From Methylobacterium sp. J-076 (lineage in GTDB: Bacteria; Pseudomonadota; Alphaproteobacteria; Rhizobiales; Beijerinckiaceae): a stretch of 64,000 bases of DNA. Both the position numbers and the translations under genes were made by a program. A model generated the notes under the pieces. That model was not told where the DNA came from and made no database searches. It saw nothing but the letters and a program-made list of their open reading frames with translations. The stretch spans positions 118,629 to 182,628 of the forward strand of contig NZ_JAKSXW010000121.1 in NCBI RefSeq assembly GCF_022829405.1, read 5' to 3'. Positions 9,436 through 19,512 of this stretch are shown here, piece after piece (positions within the stretch are counted from its first letter, which is position 1; each line of letters starts with the position of its first letter).

Positions 9436-11118
9436 TCAGGTCTCGGCGAAGATGTCCCTGTCCTTCGTCTCCGGCACGAAGATCAGGCCGATGATCACGG
9501 TCATGATGGCGATGATGATCGGGTACCAGAGGCCGTAGTAGATGTCCCCGGTCTGGGCCACCATCGCGAAGGCGGTGGCGGGGAGCAGGCCGCCGAACCA
9601 GCCGTTGCCGATATGGTAGGGCAGGGACATCGAGGTGTAGCGGATCCGGGTCGGGAACAGCTCCACCAGCATCGCGGCGATCGGGCCGTAGACCATCGTC
9701 ACGAGGACCACGAGCAGCAGCAGCAGGCCGATCACCTTGGCCGGCTGCGCCCGGAACACGTCGAACGGGTGGGCCATCTTCACGATCTCGACGTCGCCCG
9801 CCTTGGGGTAGCCGGCCGCCTGGAGGGCGGCGAGGGCCGCCTTGTTCGCCTCCGCCGCGCCGCCCTGCGGGTAGGGGATGGCGGTGCCGTTGACGGTGAT
9901 CGTCGTCGGCTGGCCCGTCGCGCCGGAAGCGGTGTCGTAGCGGACCGAGGACTTCGAGAGGAAGTCGCGGGCCAGATCGCACGGCGCCGTGAAGACGCGG
10001 GTGCCCACCGGGTTGAACAGGTTCCCGCATTGCGCCGGATCGGCGGTGACGGTGACCTTCACGGTCTCGACCGCCGCCTCCAGCTTCGGGTTCGCCGCGC
10101 TGGTGATGCCCTGGAAGATCGGGAACAGGGTCGCCGCCGCGATGGCGCAGCCCGCCAGGATGATGACCTTGCGGCCGATCTTGTCGGACAGCCAGCCGAA
10201 CACCACGAAGAACCCGGTGCCGAACAGCAGCGACCACGCGATGAGCAGGTTCGCGGTGTAGCCATCGACCTTCAGGATCGATTGCAGGAAGAACAGCGCG
10301 TAGAACTGGCCCGTGTACCAGACCACGCCCTGGCCCGCGACGAGGCCGAACAGGGCGATGAGCGCCACCTTGGCGTTGCCCCACTGGCCGAACGCCTCGG
10401 AGAGCGGCGCCTTCGAGGTCTTGCCCTCGTCCTTCATCTTCTGGAACGCGGGCGATTCGGAGAGCTGCATCCGGATCCACACCGAGACGCCGAGCAGCAG
10501 CACAGAGACGAGGAACGGCACCCGCCAGCCCCATTCCTTGAACGCCTCCTCACCGGTCACCGTGCGGGTCACGAGGATGACGATGAGGGACAGGAACAGG
10601 CCGATCGTCGCCGTGGTCTGGATCCAGCTCGTGTAGAAGCCGCGCCGGCCCTGGGGGGCGTGCTCGGCCACGTAGGTCGCCGCGCCGCCATACTCGCCGC
10701 CCAGCGCCAGCCCCTGGGCGAGGCGCAGCACGATCAGGATGATCGGCGCGGCGATGCCGATGCTGGCGGCGTTGGGCAGGATGCCGACGATGAAGGTCGA
10801 CAGGCCCATGATCAGGATGGTGACGAGGAAGGTGTACTTCCGGCCCACGAGGTCGCCGATTCGGCCGAAGACCAGGGCGCCGAACGGGCGCACGATGAAG
10901 CCCGCGGCGAAGGCCAGCAGGGCGAAGATGTCCCGGGTGGCCGGCGGATAGGCGGAGAAGAATTGCGCCCCGATGATCGCCGCCAGCGATCCGTAGAGGA
11001 AGAAATCGTACCACTCGAACACCGTGCCGAGGGACGAGGCGAAGATCACCCGCTTCTCGGCCGACGTCATCGGACGCGCCGCCGCTCCCGCCTGCGGTAA
11101 CGCCGTTGCCACTGCCAT
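9436..11118 (-). CDS. MHS-family (ProP/ShiA-like) MFS transporter with an extra periplasmic insert
   Basis: A 560-residue proton symporter of the metabolite:H+ symporter group. [13 protein letters not shown] at residues ~31-43 and the loop [10 protein letters not shown] are diagnostic; [15 protein letters not shown] is the TM4 signature. Typical members have 430-460 residues with twelve helices. Here about 110 extra residues (roughly 335-450) lie between helices near [15 protein letters not shown] and [13 protein letters not shown], containing two cysteines (QCGNLF and PCDLARDF). Substrate is unknown (compatible solutes, carboxylates and aromatic acids all occur in the family). The neighbouring genes give no clear clue. 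Confidence 0.85.
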   Translation of the reverse strand: MAVATALPQAGAAARPMTSAEKRVIFASSLGTVFEWYDFFLYGSLAAIIGAQFFSAYPPATRDIFALLAFAAGFIVRPFGALVFGRIGDLVGRKYTFLVTILIMGLSTFIVGILPNAASIGIAAPIILIVLRLAQGLALGGEYGGAATYVAEHAPQGRRGFYTSWIQTTATIGLFLSLIVILVTRTVTGEEAFKEWGWRVPFLVSVLLLGVSVWIRMQLSESPAFQKMKDEGKTSKAPLSEAFGQWGNAKVALIALFGLVAGQGVVWYTGQFYALFFLQSILKVDGYTANLLIAWSLLFGTGFFVVFGWLSDKIGRKVIILAGCAIAAATLFPIFQGITSAANPKLEAAVETVKVTVTADPAQCGNLFNPVGTRVFTAPCDLARDFLSKSSVRYDTASGATGQPTTITVNGTAIPYPQGGAAEANKAALAALQAAGYPKAGDVEIVKMAHPFDVFRAQPAKVIGLLLLLVVLVTMVYGPIAAMLVELFPTRIRYTSMSLPYHIGNGWFGGLLPATAFAMVAQTGDIYYGLWYPIIIAIMTVIIGLIFVPETKDRDIFAET

Positions 11119-11161
11119 GGTCTGTGCCCTCCCCGTGCCGCGCGCGCCGTTCCGGCGTCAG

Positions 11162-11178
11162 TCTGCATTTTTTGCAGA
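11162..11178. promoter_or_regulatory. 17-bp inverted repeat upstream of the MHS transporter
   Basis: TCTGCA and TGCAGA flank five T residues, 44-60 nt upstream of the transporter start at 11118. Its size and place fit a transcription-factor operator. The regulator is unknown. Confidence 0.35.
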
Positions 11179-11297
11179 TCACCCATGCGTTACAACAGGA
11201 TGGCGGCGGGCCCAATGGGTAAAGCGTTCGTGAACGCGACCGATCAACACAGGCGGCGCGGTGCGTCCCCGGCGCAACAGGGTCGGGCCGGCGCATG

Positions 11298-11327
11298 AAA
11301 AAAGGGGCGCGGCTCGCACCGCGCCCC
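11298..11327 (-). terminator. rho-independent terminator after actP
   Basis: On the minus strand GGGGCGCGG (11327-11319) pairs with CCGCGCCCC (11312-11304) and is followed by a run of six T residues, 25 nt past the actP stop. Confidence 0.85.
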
Positions 11328-11352
11328 CCATGATGTCAGGCCGAAGGCGCGA

Positions 11353-13041
11353 TCAGTGCGCGTGGGCGCCCGATGCGCCGATGCCGGTCTCCGAGCGGAC
11401 GAACTGCGCCTCGAAGGCGGCCCGCTCCCGCTGGGCTCGGCGCGACCGGTCCATCAGCGACACGAGCCAGATCGTCGCGAAGGCCAGCGGCATCGAGAAC
11501 AGCGCCGGGTTGTCGTAGGGGAACAGGGCCGCGGCGTGCCCCAAGGTCGTCACCCAGACGGCCTTCGACAGCACCACCATCGTCACCGCCGCCACGAGCC
11601 CGACGAGGCCCCCGGTGAGCGCGCCCCAGGTCGTGGTGCCCCGCCACAGGATCGACATCGCCAGGACCGGGAAGTTGCAGCTCGCCGCCACCGAGAAGGC
11701 CAGCCCGACCATGAAGGCGACGTTCTGGTTCTCGAAGATGTAGCCGAGGACGATCGCCACGATGCCGATGAAGACGGCGGCGATCTTCGACAGCCGCACC
11801 TCGGCGGTCTCGGTGGTGCGCCCGCGGGCGATCACCTGGGCGTAGAGGTCGTGGCTGACGGCGGAGGCGCCGGCGAGCGTCAGGCCCGCCACCACCGCGA
11901 GGATGGTCGCGAAGGCCACCGCCGAGATGAAGCCCAGGAAGTACGGGCCGCCCACCGCGTTGGCGAGGTTCACGGCGACCATGTTGGTGCCGCCGATCAT
12001 GTCCTTCAGCTTGTCGAAGGTCCCCGCCGCGCCGAGCTTGAAGTAGCTCGGGTCCGACATCAGCAGCGCGATGCCGCCGAAGCCGATGATGAAGGTGAGG
12101 ATGTAGAAGTAGCCGATCAGGCCGGTGGCGTAGAACACCGACTTGCGGGCCGCCTGGGCGTCCGACACGGTGAAGAACCGCATCAGGATGTGCGGCAGGC
12201 CGGCGGTGCCGAACATCAGGCCGACGCCCAGCGAAATCGCCTCGACCGGGTTCGACACGAGGCCGCCCGGCGCCATGATCGCGTCGCCCTTCGGGTGGAC
12301 GTCCACGGCCTTCTTGAACAGGATCTCGGGGTTGAAGCCGTAAGAGTACAGCACCGCGCCCGCCATGAAGGTGGCGCCGCCGAGCAGCAGGCAGGCCTTG
12401 ATCACCTGCACCCAGGTGGTGGCCTTCATGCCGCCGAAGGCCACGTAGACGATCATCAGCACGCCGACGATCACCACCGCGTAGAGGTAGGGCAGGCCGA
12501 ACAGGAGCTGGATCAGCTTCCCCGCGCCGACCATCTGGGCGATCAGGTAGAAGGCCACCACCACGAGGGTGCCCGTCGCCGAGATGATGCGGATCGAGGT
12601 CTGGTCCAGGCGGAAGCTCGCCACGTCGGCGAAGGTGAACTTGCCGAGGTTGCGCAGCCGCTCCGCGATGAGGAACAGCACGATCGGCCAGCCGACGAGG
12701 AAGCCCGTCGAATAGATGAGCCCGTCGAAGCCGGAGGTGTAGACGAGGCCGGAGATGCCGAGGAACGAGGCGGCCGACATGTAGTCACCCGCGATGGCGA
12801 GCGCGTTGGTGCCCGCCGAGATGCCGCCGCCCGCGGCGTAGAAGTCGGCGGCCGACTTGGTGCCCTTGGCGGCCTTGTAGGTGATGCCGAGAGTCATCAG
12901 CACGAAGAACAGGAACATGCCGATGGCCGGCCAGTTCGTGGCCGCCTGCTGCACGGCGCCGAGATCCGGTCCGGCCGCGTAGGCCGCCGTCGCCGCGATG
13001 GCGGCCAGCGTCAGGCCCAGGAGGAGGGGGGTGCCGCGCAT
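11353..13041 (-). CDS. actP: cation/acetate symporter
   Basis: A 562-residue sodium:solute symporter-family permease that brings acetate and other short monocarboxylates across the inner membrane. A signal-like first segment ([20 protein letters not shown]) is followed by about 13 helices. [20 protein letters not shown] and [15 protein letters not shown] are ActP signatures. The ATG at 13041 shares its A with the TGA stop of the DUF485 gene, implying translational coupling; a GTG three bases earlier is the alternative. It forms the end of an acs-DUF485-actP block, and its terminator follows. Confidence 0.95.
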   Translation of the reverse strand: MRGTPLLLGLTLAAIAATAAYAAGPDLGAVQQAATNWPAIGMFLFFVLMTLGITYKAAKGTKSAADFYAAGGGISAGTNALAIAGDYMSAASFLGISGLVYTSGFDGLIYSTGFLVGWPIVLFLIAERLRNLGKFTFADVASFRLDQTSIRIISATGTLVVVAFYLIAQMVGAGKLIQLLFGLPYLYAVVIVGVLMIVYVAFGGMKATTWVQVIKACLLLGGATFMAGAVLYSYGFNPEILFKKAVDVHPKGDAIMAPGGLVSNPVEAISLGVGLMFGTAGLPHILMRFFTVSDAQAARKSVFYATGLIGYFYILTFIIGFGGIALLMSDPSYFKLGAAGTFDKLKDMIGGTNMVAVNLANAVGGPYFLGFISAVAFATILAVVAGLTLAGASAVSHDLYAQVIARGRTTETAEVRLSKIAAVFIGIVAIVLGYIFENQNVAFMVGLAFSVAASCNFPVLAMSILWRGTTTWGALTGGLVGLVAAVTMVVLSKAVWVTTLGHAAALFPYDNPALFSMPLAFATIWLVSLMDRSRRAQRERAAFEAQFVRSETGIGASGAHAH

Positions 13042-13415
13042 CACTGTCTCACCTTCCGATGCAGGGCGTCGCTCAGGGCGTCGAAGCGCGTGTTGGCGCG
13101 GGCGACGTAGATGCCGGTGAGCAGGAACGCGAACAGGATCACGAAGACGCCAAGGAACAGGCCGAGCGATGCCGTGCCGCCGCCGACCTTGATCGCCATC
13201 ACCGACTTGTCGAAGGCGATGAGGCCGATGAAGCCGAAATAGACCACCAGCATCAGCCCGGTGAGGATCCAGCCGAACCGGGTGCGCTCGTGGACGAGCT
13301 GCTGGAACTCCGGCGTCCGGGCGATGCGTTCGAGATGCGGATCCACCGTGTCCGCACCCGCCACCCCTATGGGCGTGACGCGCCCCCCCAGGCCACCCAC
13401 CGTAGACCCACTCAT
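13041..13415 (-). CDS. yjcH: DUF485 membrane protein (YjcH-like)
   Basis: A 124-residue inner-membrane protein with two helices (about residues 48-68 and 82-104) separated by a short loop. [23 protein letters not shown] is the DUF485 hallmark. It is encoded between acs and actP, as in enterobacteria, and overlaps actP by one base. Its role in acetate uptake is inferred from this conserved linkage. The N-terminus is about 20 residues longer than in E. coli. GGGAGGA precedes the ATG by about 7 nt. Confidence 0.9.
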   Translation of the reverse strand: MSGSTVGGLGGRVTPIGVAGADTVDPHLERIARTPEFQQLVHERTRFGWILTGLMLVVYFGFIGLIAFDKSVMAIKVGGGTASLGLFLGVFVILFAFLLTGIYVARANTRFDALSDALHRKVRQ

Positions 13416-13492
13416 CGCATCATCCTCCCGGGAAGGCGTCTCCGGCCTTCCGCCCCATTGCCCAGCTTCGTCTTGGGTCCGTCTTGTTATTG

Positions 13493-13520
13493 GGGGCGGC
13501 CGCCCTTCGGCAGCCGCCCC
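13493..13520 (-). other. hairpin between acs and the DUF485 gene
   Basis: GGGGCGGC (13493-13500) pairs with GCCGCCCC (13513-13520). There is no T-run on the minus strand, so it may stabilise or attenuate the acs transcript rather than end it. Confidence 0.4.
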
Positions 13521-13552
13521 GTGTCGTCGTCCCGCCGCGGGGCGGGATGCGA

Positions 13553-15499
13553 TCAGCCCCGGTTCTGCCGGTTGTCGATCAGGTCGTCGACCACGGCCGG
13601 GTCGGCGAGCGTCGAGGTGTCGCCGAGGGAGCCGAAATCGTCCTCGGCGATCTTGCGCAGGATCCGGCGCATGATCTTGCCCGAGCGGGTCTTGGGCAGG
13701 CCGGGGGCGAACTGGATCAGGTCGGGCGAGGCGATCGGCCCGATATCCTTGCGCACCCAGGCGACGAGCTCCTTGCGAAGCGCGTCGTTCCCGTCCTCGC
13801 CCTCGTTCAGGGTGACGTAGGCGTAGATGCCCTGGCCCTTCACGGTGTGCGGGTAGCCGACCACCGCCGCCTCGGACACCTTCGAGTGCGCGACGAGGGA
13901 GGATTCCACCTCCGCCGTGCCCATCCGGTGGCCCGAGACGTTGATGACGTCATCGACCCGGCCGGTGATCCAGTAATAGCCGTCGGCATCCCGCCGCGCG
14001 CCGTCACCGGTGAAGTACTTGCCCGGATAGGTCGAGAAGTAGGTCTGCTCGAATCGCTCGTGGTCGCCGTAGACCGTGCGCATCTGGCCCGGCCAGGAAT
14101 CGGCGATGCAGAGGTTGCCCTCGCAGGCGCCCTGCAACACCTTGCCCTCGGCATCCACCATCTCCGGCTGCACGCCGAAGAACGGCCGCGTGGCCGAGCC
14201 CGGCTTCAGGGCCGTGGCGCCCGGCAGCGGGGTGATGAGGATGCCGCCGGTCTCGGTCTGCCACCACGTGTCCACGATGGCGCAGCGGCTGTCGCCCACC
14301 ACCTTGTAGTACCATTCCCAGGCTTCCGGGTTGATGGGCTCGCCCACCGAACCGAGCACCCGCAGGCTCTGCCGGGAGGTCTTCTTCACCGGGCCCTCGC
14401 CGCCGCCCATCAGCGAGCGGATCGCGGTGGGCGCGGTGTAGAAGATGTTGACCTTGTGTTTGTCCACCACGTCCCAGAACCGGGAGTTCGACGGGTAGGT
14501 CGGGATGCCTTCGAACATCAGCGTGGTCGCGCCGTTCGCGAGCGGCCCGTAGACGATGTAGCTGTGGCCCGTGACCCAGCCCACGTCGGCCGTGCACCAG
14601 TAGACGTCGCCCTCGCGGTAATCGAAGACGTATTCGTGGGTCATCGAGGCGTAGACGAGGTAGCCGCCGGTCGTGTGCACCACGCCCTTCGGCTGGCCCG
14701 TGGAGCCCGAGGTGTAGAGGATGAAGAGCGGGTGCTCCGCCTCCACCGGCTCGGCGGGGCACTCGTCGGTCACCTGCTCGGCGGCCTCGTCGTAATAGAC
14801 GTCCCGGCCGGGCTCCATGGCGACGGCGCCGCCCGTGCGGCGCACGACGACGACGTGGTCCACTAGGGCGCTGCCGAGGCGCTTGATCGCCTCGTCCACG
14901 TTGGCCTTCAGCGGCACCTTGCGGCCACCGCGCAGGCCCTCGTCGGCGGTGATGACGAGCTTCGAGCCGCAGCCCTGGATCCGCTGGGCCAGGGAGTCGG
15001 GGGAGAAGCCGCCGAACACGATGGCGTGGATCGCCCCCAGCCGCGCGCAGGCGAGCATGGCGTAGGCCGCCTCGGGGATCATCGGCAGGTAGAGGGTGAC
15101 GCGGTCGCCCTTGCTCACGCCGCGGTTGCGCAGGACGTTGGCCCAGCGGCACACCTGCGCGTGCAATTCGCGGTAGGTGATGTGTTTCGACTCGTCCGGG
15201 TTGTCGCCTTCCCAGATGATCGCCGTCTGCTCGCCGCGGGTCTCGAGATGACGGTCGACGCAATTGTACGCGACGTTCGTCGTCCCGTCCTCGAACCACT
15301 TGATCGAGACGTTTCCGGGCGCGAAGCTCGTGTCCTTGACCCGGGTGTACGGCGTCATCCAGTCGATGCGCTTGCCGTGCTCGTTCCAGAAGGCGTCAGG
15401 GTCGCTGATCGACGCCTCGTACATTTGACGATACTTGGCATCGTCAACGAGGGCGCCGTCGCGCCACGCGTCCTGGACTTCGACGATCCTGCCTTCCAT
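13553..15499 (-). CDS. acs: acetyl-coenzyme A synthetase
   Basis: A 648-residue AMP-forming enzyme converting acetate, ATP and CoA to acetyl-CoA. Adenylation motif [19 protein letters not shown], and [18 protein letters not shown] are all present. The C-terminal [11 protein letters not shown] holds K608, the lysine whose acetylation switches off Acs in other bacteria. Length is normal (about 650). The ATG at 15499 is preceded by a GGGA site. The gene is followed by DUF485 and actP on the same strand, giving a complete acetate scavenging unit. Confidence 0.97.
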   Translation of the reverse strand: MEGRIVEVQDAWRDGALVDDAKYRQMYEASISDPDAFWNEHGKRIDWMTPYTRVKDTSFAPGNVSIKWFEDGTTNVAYNCVDRHLETRGEQTAIIWEGDNPDESKHITYRELHAQVCRWANVLRNRGVSKGDRVTLYLPMIPEAAYAMLACARLGAIHAIVFGGFSPDSLAQRIQGCGSKLVITADEGLRGGRKVPLKANVDEAIKRLGSALVDHVVVVRRTGGAVAMEPGRDVYYDEAAEQVTDECPAEPVEAEHPLFILYTSGSTGQPKGVVHTTGGYLVYASMTHEYVFDYREGDVYWCTADVGWVTGHSYIVYGPLANGATTLMFEGIPTYPSNSRFWDVVDKHKVNIFYTAPTAIRSLMGGGEGPVKKTSRQSLRVLGSVGEPINPEAWEWYYKVVGDSRCAIVDTWWQTETGGILITPLPGATALKPGSATRPFFGVQPEMVDAEGKVLQGACEGNLCIADSWPGQMRTVYGDHERFEQTYFSTYPGKYFTGDGARRDADGYYWITGRVDDVINVSGHRMGTAEVESSLVAHSKVSEAAVVGYPHTVKGQGIYAYVTLNEGEDGNDALRKELVAWVRKDIGPIASPDLIQFAPGLPKTRSGKIMRRILRKIAEDDFGSLGDTSTLADPAVVDDLIDNRQNRG

Positions 15500-15802
15500 C
15501 GTGTTTCATCCCTGTCTTGGTGCCTGATCGTATCGCGGTTCACACCGCGCAGCCAGGACTTCCAAAGTCGTGTAGCGCCATGGCGACGGCTCGGGTAACC
15601 CCGGGCCGCACACTGCGCACAAGAACCCGACGGGCTCGAATTAAGTTGAGCGCAATGGAAACGTGATGAACGCCGGATTGCCGACCTGTCAAGCGGCATA
15701 TTTCTACGAAACCACGCTGCAACACTAACAATTTGCGGAGCACGGGCTTCGCACTGAAAAAGATTCCGACATGTCTCGCCGCGGCGGACGGTAAAGCGTC
15801 GG
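15500..15802. other. acs upstream region, no gene seen
   Basis: About 300 nt between acs and the pseudokinase gene, both on the minus strand. A minus-strand TTGACA occurs at 15693-15688, but the matching -10 is poor. Expected to hold the acs promoter. No RNA gene or conserved ORF was recognised. Confidence 0.4.
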
Positions 15803-18337
15803 TCAGCCGCGGGCGCCGTGCTTGGCCGGCAGCAGGATCTCGACCAGCATTCCCTCCTCGCCCCGGCCCGTCATCCGCAGGCGTCCGCCGTTGGCCTGGA
15901 CGAGGGCGCGGGGCAGGGCGAGGCGGAGATCCTCCTCCGGCGCCACCGCCACGGCGTTCTGCGCCGGACTGCCGTCGCGCACGCGCAGGGCGACCTCCGC
16001 GGCCTCGCCGGTCCCGGTGGAGACGATCACCTGCCCTCCGGCGACCGAGCGGCGGATCGCGTGCTCGATGACCAGGGAGGCCGCCCGGCGCACGCTCGCC
16101 TCATCGACCTCCAGCTCGGCGAGGTCCGTGGAGAAGCTGGTGCGCAGGACGATCCGGCCGCGGGCGGCCTCCGTCTGGAGCACCGCGACGCAGTTGGCCA
16201 CCACCTCGTTGAGGGCGAGGGGGCGCGGATCGAGGGCGATCTGCCCCGCCTCGATGGCGGCGAGGTCGCTCAGCTCGGCCATCCGCTCCACGATGCGCTC
16301 GCCCGCGTCCCGGATGTCGGACAGGCAGGCCCGGTAGCGCGTGTCGCCGAGGGCGCCGAAGCGCTCTTCGAGCATCGCATGGGTCAGGGTGAGGATGGCA
16401 TCGACCGGCTCGCGCAGCTCCCTGTCGAGGCGGCGCATGTTGGCCGTGCCGGGGGCCGCCGGCTCGGCGCGCGCCCCCTGCGAGGCGCCGCCGAGGGTGG
16501 AGTCCGGCAGCCGGTGCAGCACGGCGACCCTCTCCCCGTCCGCCCGCAGCGGGGCGAGGGCGAGGGTCATGGCGCGCCCCTGGGCGAGGACCGCGGAGGG
16601 CGCTTCGCCGCCACCGGCCAGGGCCGCGGCGAGGGGGCCCGCGCTTCCGGCATCGAACAGGTGGGCGAAGTCGGAGCCGACCAGTTCCGTGGGGGCTCCA
16701 CCGAGGCAGGACGCCGCCGCCCGGTTCAGGGTGACGACCCGCCCGTCGCGGTCGATGGTCACCACGCCGGCCTGGAGCGCATCGAGGGCCGCCTCCGCCC
16801 CGAGGGCGCGGCCGGCCTGGACCTCGCGGGCCAGCCGCTCGGCGGCGAGTTCCCGGCGCGGATCGTCCTCGTCGAGGCCGCGCAGCAGGAGGATCGCGGC
16901 CGGGCCGCCCTCCCAGGCGCAGATCCCGCGGGTGACCTCCACCGGCCGGGCCGCGCCGCCCGCGGTGCCGATGGCGGTCTCGTGCGACAGGCCGCTGCGG
17001 AACTGCGGGGGGCCGCTCGGAAACACCGCGTGGATCCCCGCGCCGCGCAGGTCCTCGAGGTCCCCGAACCGGGTCAGGTCGAGGAACGGCTGGTTCACGG
17101 CCAGGATCGTCTCGCCCCGGTGGACGAGGGCCGGCATCGGCAGGCTGTCGAGCAGCCCGCCCGTCTCGTCGGCCGGGAACGGAGGGGAGGGGGCGAGGTC
17201 CGCCCGCGGGCTCGGGAAGGGCATCACCGAACCCGCCATCCGCGCGGCGAGGGGCGGGGGGGCGTTCGATTCGTCGTCCCCGGCGTAGCGGGCGCCCAGC
17301 GCCCGGGCGATCTCCCGGAAAGCCGCGTGCTCGTCGGTCGACAGTGCCCCGTCGGGCGGCGCCTCCGTCCCGGTGCCGGCATCCTCGTCCGACGTGAAGG
17401 CCAGGAGGTCCGCCGCCAGGGTGGCGGGGCCCGCATCCGCCCGCGCGATGCCGCGGATCACCCCGAATCCCTCGAAGCCGCGGAACTCCGCGCCCTCGCG
17501 CGCGGTGGGGGCCCCCGACACCTCCGCATGGATCGTCAGGTGGCCCAGGCGGAAGCTGATCGGCAGCTTGCGGAACGTCCGGCGGCTCGCCAGGGCGGCG
17601 ATGACGGGGTGGGATTGTGACGGATCGTGGCTGCCGGCGAGGCCCGGCCAGTCCTGGCCCGTCAGCCCTGCGAGGGACCCGCTGAGTCGGGTCAGCACCG
17701 AATGCCCGTCGCTGCGCCACAGGAACCGGTCACCCTCGCGGGGCGGCTCCGCCGCCGGCGGCGACGGTTCCCGAGCGGGCGGGGGGGCGACGGGCGAGGG
17801 CGCGCGCGCCTCCGCCTGCGCCGGGGCGGCACTCACCCGCGGTAACGCCAGGGTGCCGGCGGCGATGGCGAGGTAGACCGGCCTGCCGTCCGCATCCGCC
17901 GCGCGCGATACGGTGAAGAGCGAGGGCGGCGCGATCCGGCGCGGATCGAGCCGCAGGCGGACGAGGCGGTGGCCCCCCTCGGCCGGGCAGGCGGCGGCGA
18001 GCTGGCGCGCGAAGGCGAGGCCGTCGAGATGCGCGAGCACCTCACCGAGCCGGGCCGCCGCGGGCGAGGCATGACGCACCGTCCCGTCCCCACCGTCGAG
18101 GACGAGGTGGCTGACGGCCGTGTCCCGGAGGGCCGCGGCCAGCGCCGGCTCGCGCTGCCAGAGCGCGAAGGCCGGGGCGAGGCCGGCGCGCCCGCCGTCC
18201 TGCGATGTGCTGTCGGTGTGCAAGTCCTGCGACTCCGCTCCCGGCTCGATGCGCCCGCCGTGCCCGGCAGGCAAGTGAATGACCCTGTTTGTATCGCGAA
18301 GCGCAGCCGATGGCTGGACTCTAGCGCCCACCGTCAC
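15803..18337 (-). CDS. PAS-domain histidine kinase-like protein with degenerate catalytic core
   Basis: 844 residues with no membrane helix. PAS-like modules are visible at about residues 385-500 (LPMPALVHRGETILAVN) and 510-630 (LDALQAGVVTIDRDGRVVTLN). The C-terminus follows PdhS/PleC/DivJ-type alphaproteobacterial kinases (MLEERFGALGDTRY, LSDLAAIEAGQIALD). However, the H-box reads RLDRELREPVDAI: the phospho-accepting His is Arg (codon 16423-16421, residue 639). The N-box is VIEHAIRR without its Asn, the G1 DxGxG is DGSPAQ, and G2 is LRLALPRAL. It therefore looks unable to bind ATP or autophosphorylate. A long Ala/Pro-rich linker lies near residues 165-200. The GTG start is uncertain; a TTG at 18223 has a better ribosome site. 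Confidence 0.85.
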   Translation of the reverse strand: MTVGARVQPSAALRDTNRVIHLPAGHGGRIEPGAESQDLHTDSTSQDGGRAGLAPAFALWQREPALAAALRDTAVSHLVLDGGDGTVRHASPAAARLGEVLAHLDGLAFARQLAAACPAEGGHRLVRLRLDPRRIAPPSLFTVSRAADADGRPVYLAIAAGTLALPRVSAAPAQAEARAPSPVAPPPAREPSPPAAEPPREGDRFLWRSDGHSVLTRLSGSLAGLTGQDWPGLAGSHDPSQSHPVIAALASRRTFRKLPISFRLGHLTIHAEVSGAPTAREGAEFRGFEGFGVIRGIARADAGPATLAADLLAFTSDEDAGTGTEAPPDGALSTDEHAAFREIARALGARYAGDDESNAPPPLAARMAGSVMPFPSPRADLAPSPPFPADETGGLLDSLPMPALVHRGETILAVNQPFLDLTRFGDLEDLRGAGIHAVFPSGPPQFRSGLSHETAIGTAGGAARPVEVTRGICAWEGGPAAILLLRGLDEDDPRRELAAERLAREVQAGRALGAEAALDALQAGVVTIDRDGRVVTLNRAAASCLGGAPTELVGSDFAHLFDAGSAGPLAAALAGGGEAPSAVLAQGRAMTLALAPLRADGERVAVLHRLPDSTLGGASQGARAEPAAPGTANMRRLDRELREPVDAILTLTHAMLEERFGALGDTRYRACLSDIRDAGERIVERMAELSDLAAIEAGQIALDPRPLALNEVVANCVAVLQTEAARGRIVLRTSFSTDLAELEVDEASVRRAASLVIEHAIRRSVAGGQVIVSTGTGEAAEVALRVRDGSPAQNAVAVAPEEDLRLALPRALVQANGGRLRMTGRGEEGMLVEILLPAKHGARG

Positions 18338-18400
18338 ACGTTTACGTTATGTCAACCTTAATGCCGGCGGCGCGGGTGGCATATGGCTGCGAATCGATTA

Positions 18401-18415
18401 TTGTGCAGTGCACAA
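18401..18415. promoter_or_regulatory. 15-bp palindrome upstream of phasin, candidate PhaR site
   Basis: TTGTGCAGTGCACAA is symmetric about its central base and lies 37 nt before the phasin ATG. PhaR repressors of polyhydroxybutyrate genes bind TGC/GCA-type palindromes at phasin promoters in related bacteria. The assignment is inference from location and shape. Confidence 0.45.
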
Positions 18416-18451
18416 CGCGCCATCAACAGCCGCTAACGAGAGGACAGCCAC

Positions 18452-18940
18452 ATGAGCAACACCCCGAACTACGAGATCCCCACCGAGATGCGCGATTTCG
18501 CCGAGAAGAGCGTCGATCAGGCCCGCAAGGCGTTCGACAGCTTCATGGGCGCCGCCCGCCGCACGGCCGACACCGTCCAGGGTTCGGCCGAACTGGCCCG
18601 TGACAACGCCCAGAACGCGTCGTCGCGTGGTTTCGAGTACGCCGAGCAGAACGTCAATGCGGCGTTCGAGTTCGCCAAGCGCCTCGTCCGCGCCCGCGAC
18701 GTGCAGGAGGCGATGCAGCTCCAGGCCGATTTCGTCCGGAGCCAGTTCGCCGCGATGCAGTCGCAGGCCAAGGAGTTCAGCGGCATCGCCCAGACCGCGA
18801 TGCAGCAGAGCGCCGAGCGCGCCAAGTCCGCGATGCAGCAGGGTGCCGACGAGACCCGGAAGGCCATGGAGCAGGGCCGCGACGCCGCCAACCAGGCGGT
18901 GGACAACGCCCAGCACGCCACCGACCGCGCCAGCAACTGA
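18452..18940 (+). CDS. phasin family protein
   Basis: A 162-residue amphipathic helical protein, rich in Ala, Gln and Glu, without a signal peptide. FAEKSVDQARKAFDSFM and RARDVQEAMQLQADFVRSQF are the phasin_2 signature. Phasins coat polyhydroxyalkanoate granules. The C-terminal tail has quasi-repeats (AMQQSAERAKSAMQQGADET) predicted to form a coiled coil. Expression is probably repressed by PhaR through the palindrome just upstream, and a terminator follows. The monocistronic layout fits a highly expressed structural protein. Confidence 0.93.
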   Translation: MSNTPNYEIPTEMRDFAEKSVDQARKAFDSFMGAARRTADTVQGSAELARDNAQNASSRGFEYAEQNVNAAFEFAKRLVRARDVQEAMQLQADFVRSQFAAMQSQAKEFSGIAQTAMQQSAERAKSAMQQGADETRKAMEQGRDAANQAVDNAQHATDRASN

Positions 18941-18985
18941 GGCCGGAAGGCCCGTCGCGAGCGGGGGCCGGTCCGTCCGGTCCCA

Positions 18986-19020
18986 CGGCCCGTCCCGCCT
19001 GGGGCGGGCCGTCTCGTTTT
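18986..19020 (+). terminator. terminator after phasin
   Basis: CCCGCC (18994-18999) pairs with GGCGGG (19003-19008), extended by ACGG/CCGT across a bulge, and is followed by CTCGTTTT. Confidence 0.7.
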
Positions 19021-19087
19021 CGCCCCCATTCGCCACGACAGCGGGCAAGCGGGGCCGAAGCGTCCCGGATGGAACGGGAGTTCGACG

Positions 19088-19447
19088 ATGATCGGTGACC
19101 ATGACGGAGCGCGCCGGCCCGTCCGCCTGCTGCGTCTGGCGGCAGTCGCCCTGGCCTTCGCCGGCTCCGCCACCGCGGCGGGGGCGCAGTATTACGAGGG
19201 GCCGCCGGGCGGCTACCGCCGCGCGCCCGCCTACGAGGAGCAGGATTACCCGCCGCCGCCGCCGCGTCGCCGGGTGGTGCGCGAGGTGGGCTACAATTGC
19301 GATGCGGTGCAGCGTGGGTTGACCGGGCCGCGCCCGTATTCGTGCCCGCTGCCGGGTCCGCGGCCCCTCGGGGCCCGCTGCTTCTGCGATCTGCCGATCG
19401 CGTCCTTCAGCCCGGCCCAGACCGCCGTCGGCCACGTCATCCCCTGA
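19088..19447 (+). CDS. small secreted Pro/Tyr-rich protein of unknown function
   Basis: 119 residues. A signal peptide (hydrophobic LLRLAAVALAFAGSATAAGA) ends near residue 33. The mature protein is rich in Tyr, Pro and Arg (YYEGPPGGYRR, PPPPPRRR) and carries four cysteines in the C-terminal third (YNCDAVQ, YSCPLPG, RCFCDLP), suggesting two disulfides in the periplasm. GGGAG lies 7 nt before the ATG. No family is recognised; short proteins of this composition are common in Methylobacterium-like genomes. Confidence 0.65.
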   Translation: MIGDHDGARRPVRLLRLAAVALAFAGSATAAGAQYYEGPPGGYRRAPAYEEQDYPPPPPRRRVVREVGYNCDAVQRGLTGPRPYSCPLPGPRPLGARCFCDLPIASFSPAQTAVGHVIP

Positions 19448-19454
19448 CGCGGAC

Positions 19455-19485
19455 GCCCTGCCCGGCGGTTCTCGCCGGGCAGGGC
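19455..19485. terminator. bidirectional terminator hairpin between convergent genes
   Basis: GCCCTGCCCGGC (19455-19466) pairs perfectly with GCCGGGCAGGGC (19474-19485), a 12-bp stem with a 7-nt loop. There is no T-run, but the place between two gene ends supports termination. Confidence 0.6.
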
Positions 19486-19512
19486 GCCTCACATCGATCC
19501 CGAAGGCGTCGA

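Noticed and set aside
15688..15693. TTGACA as an acs promoter -35
   Set aside because: No acceptable -10 at 16-18 nt, so it is mentioned only as a weak hint.
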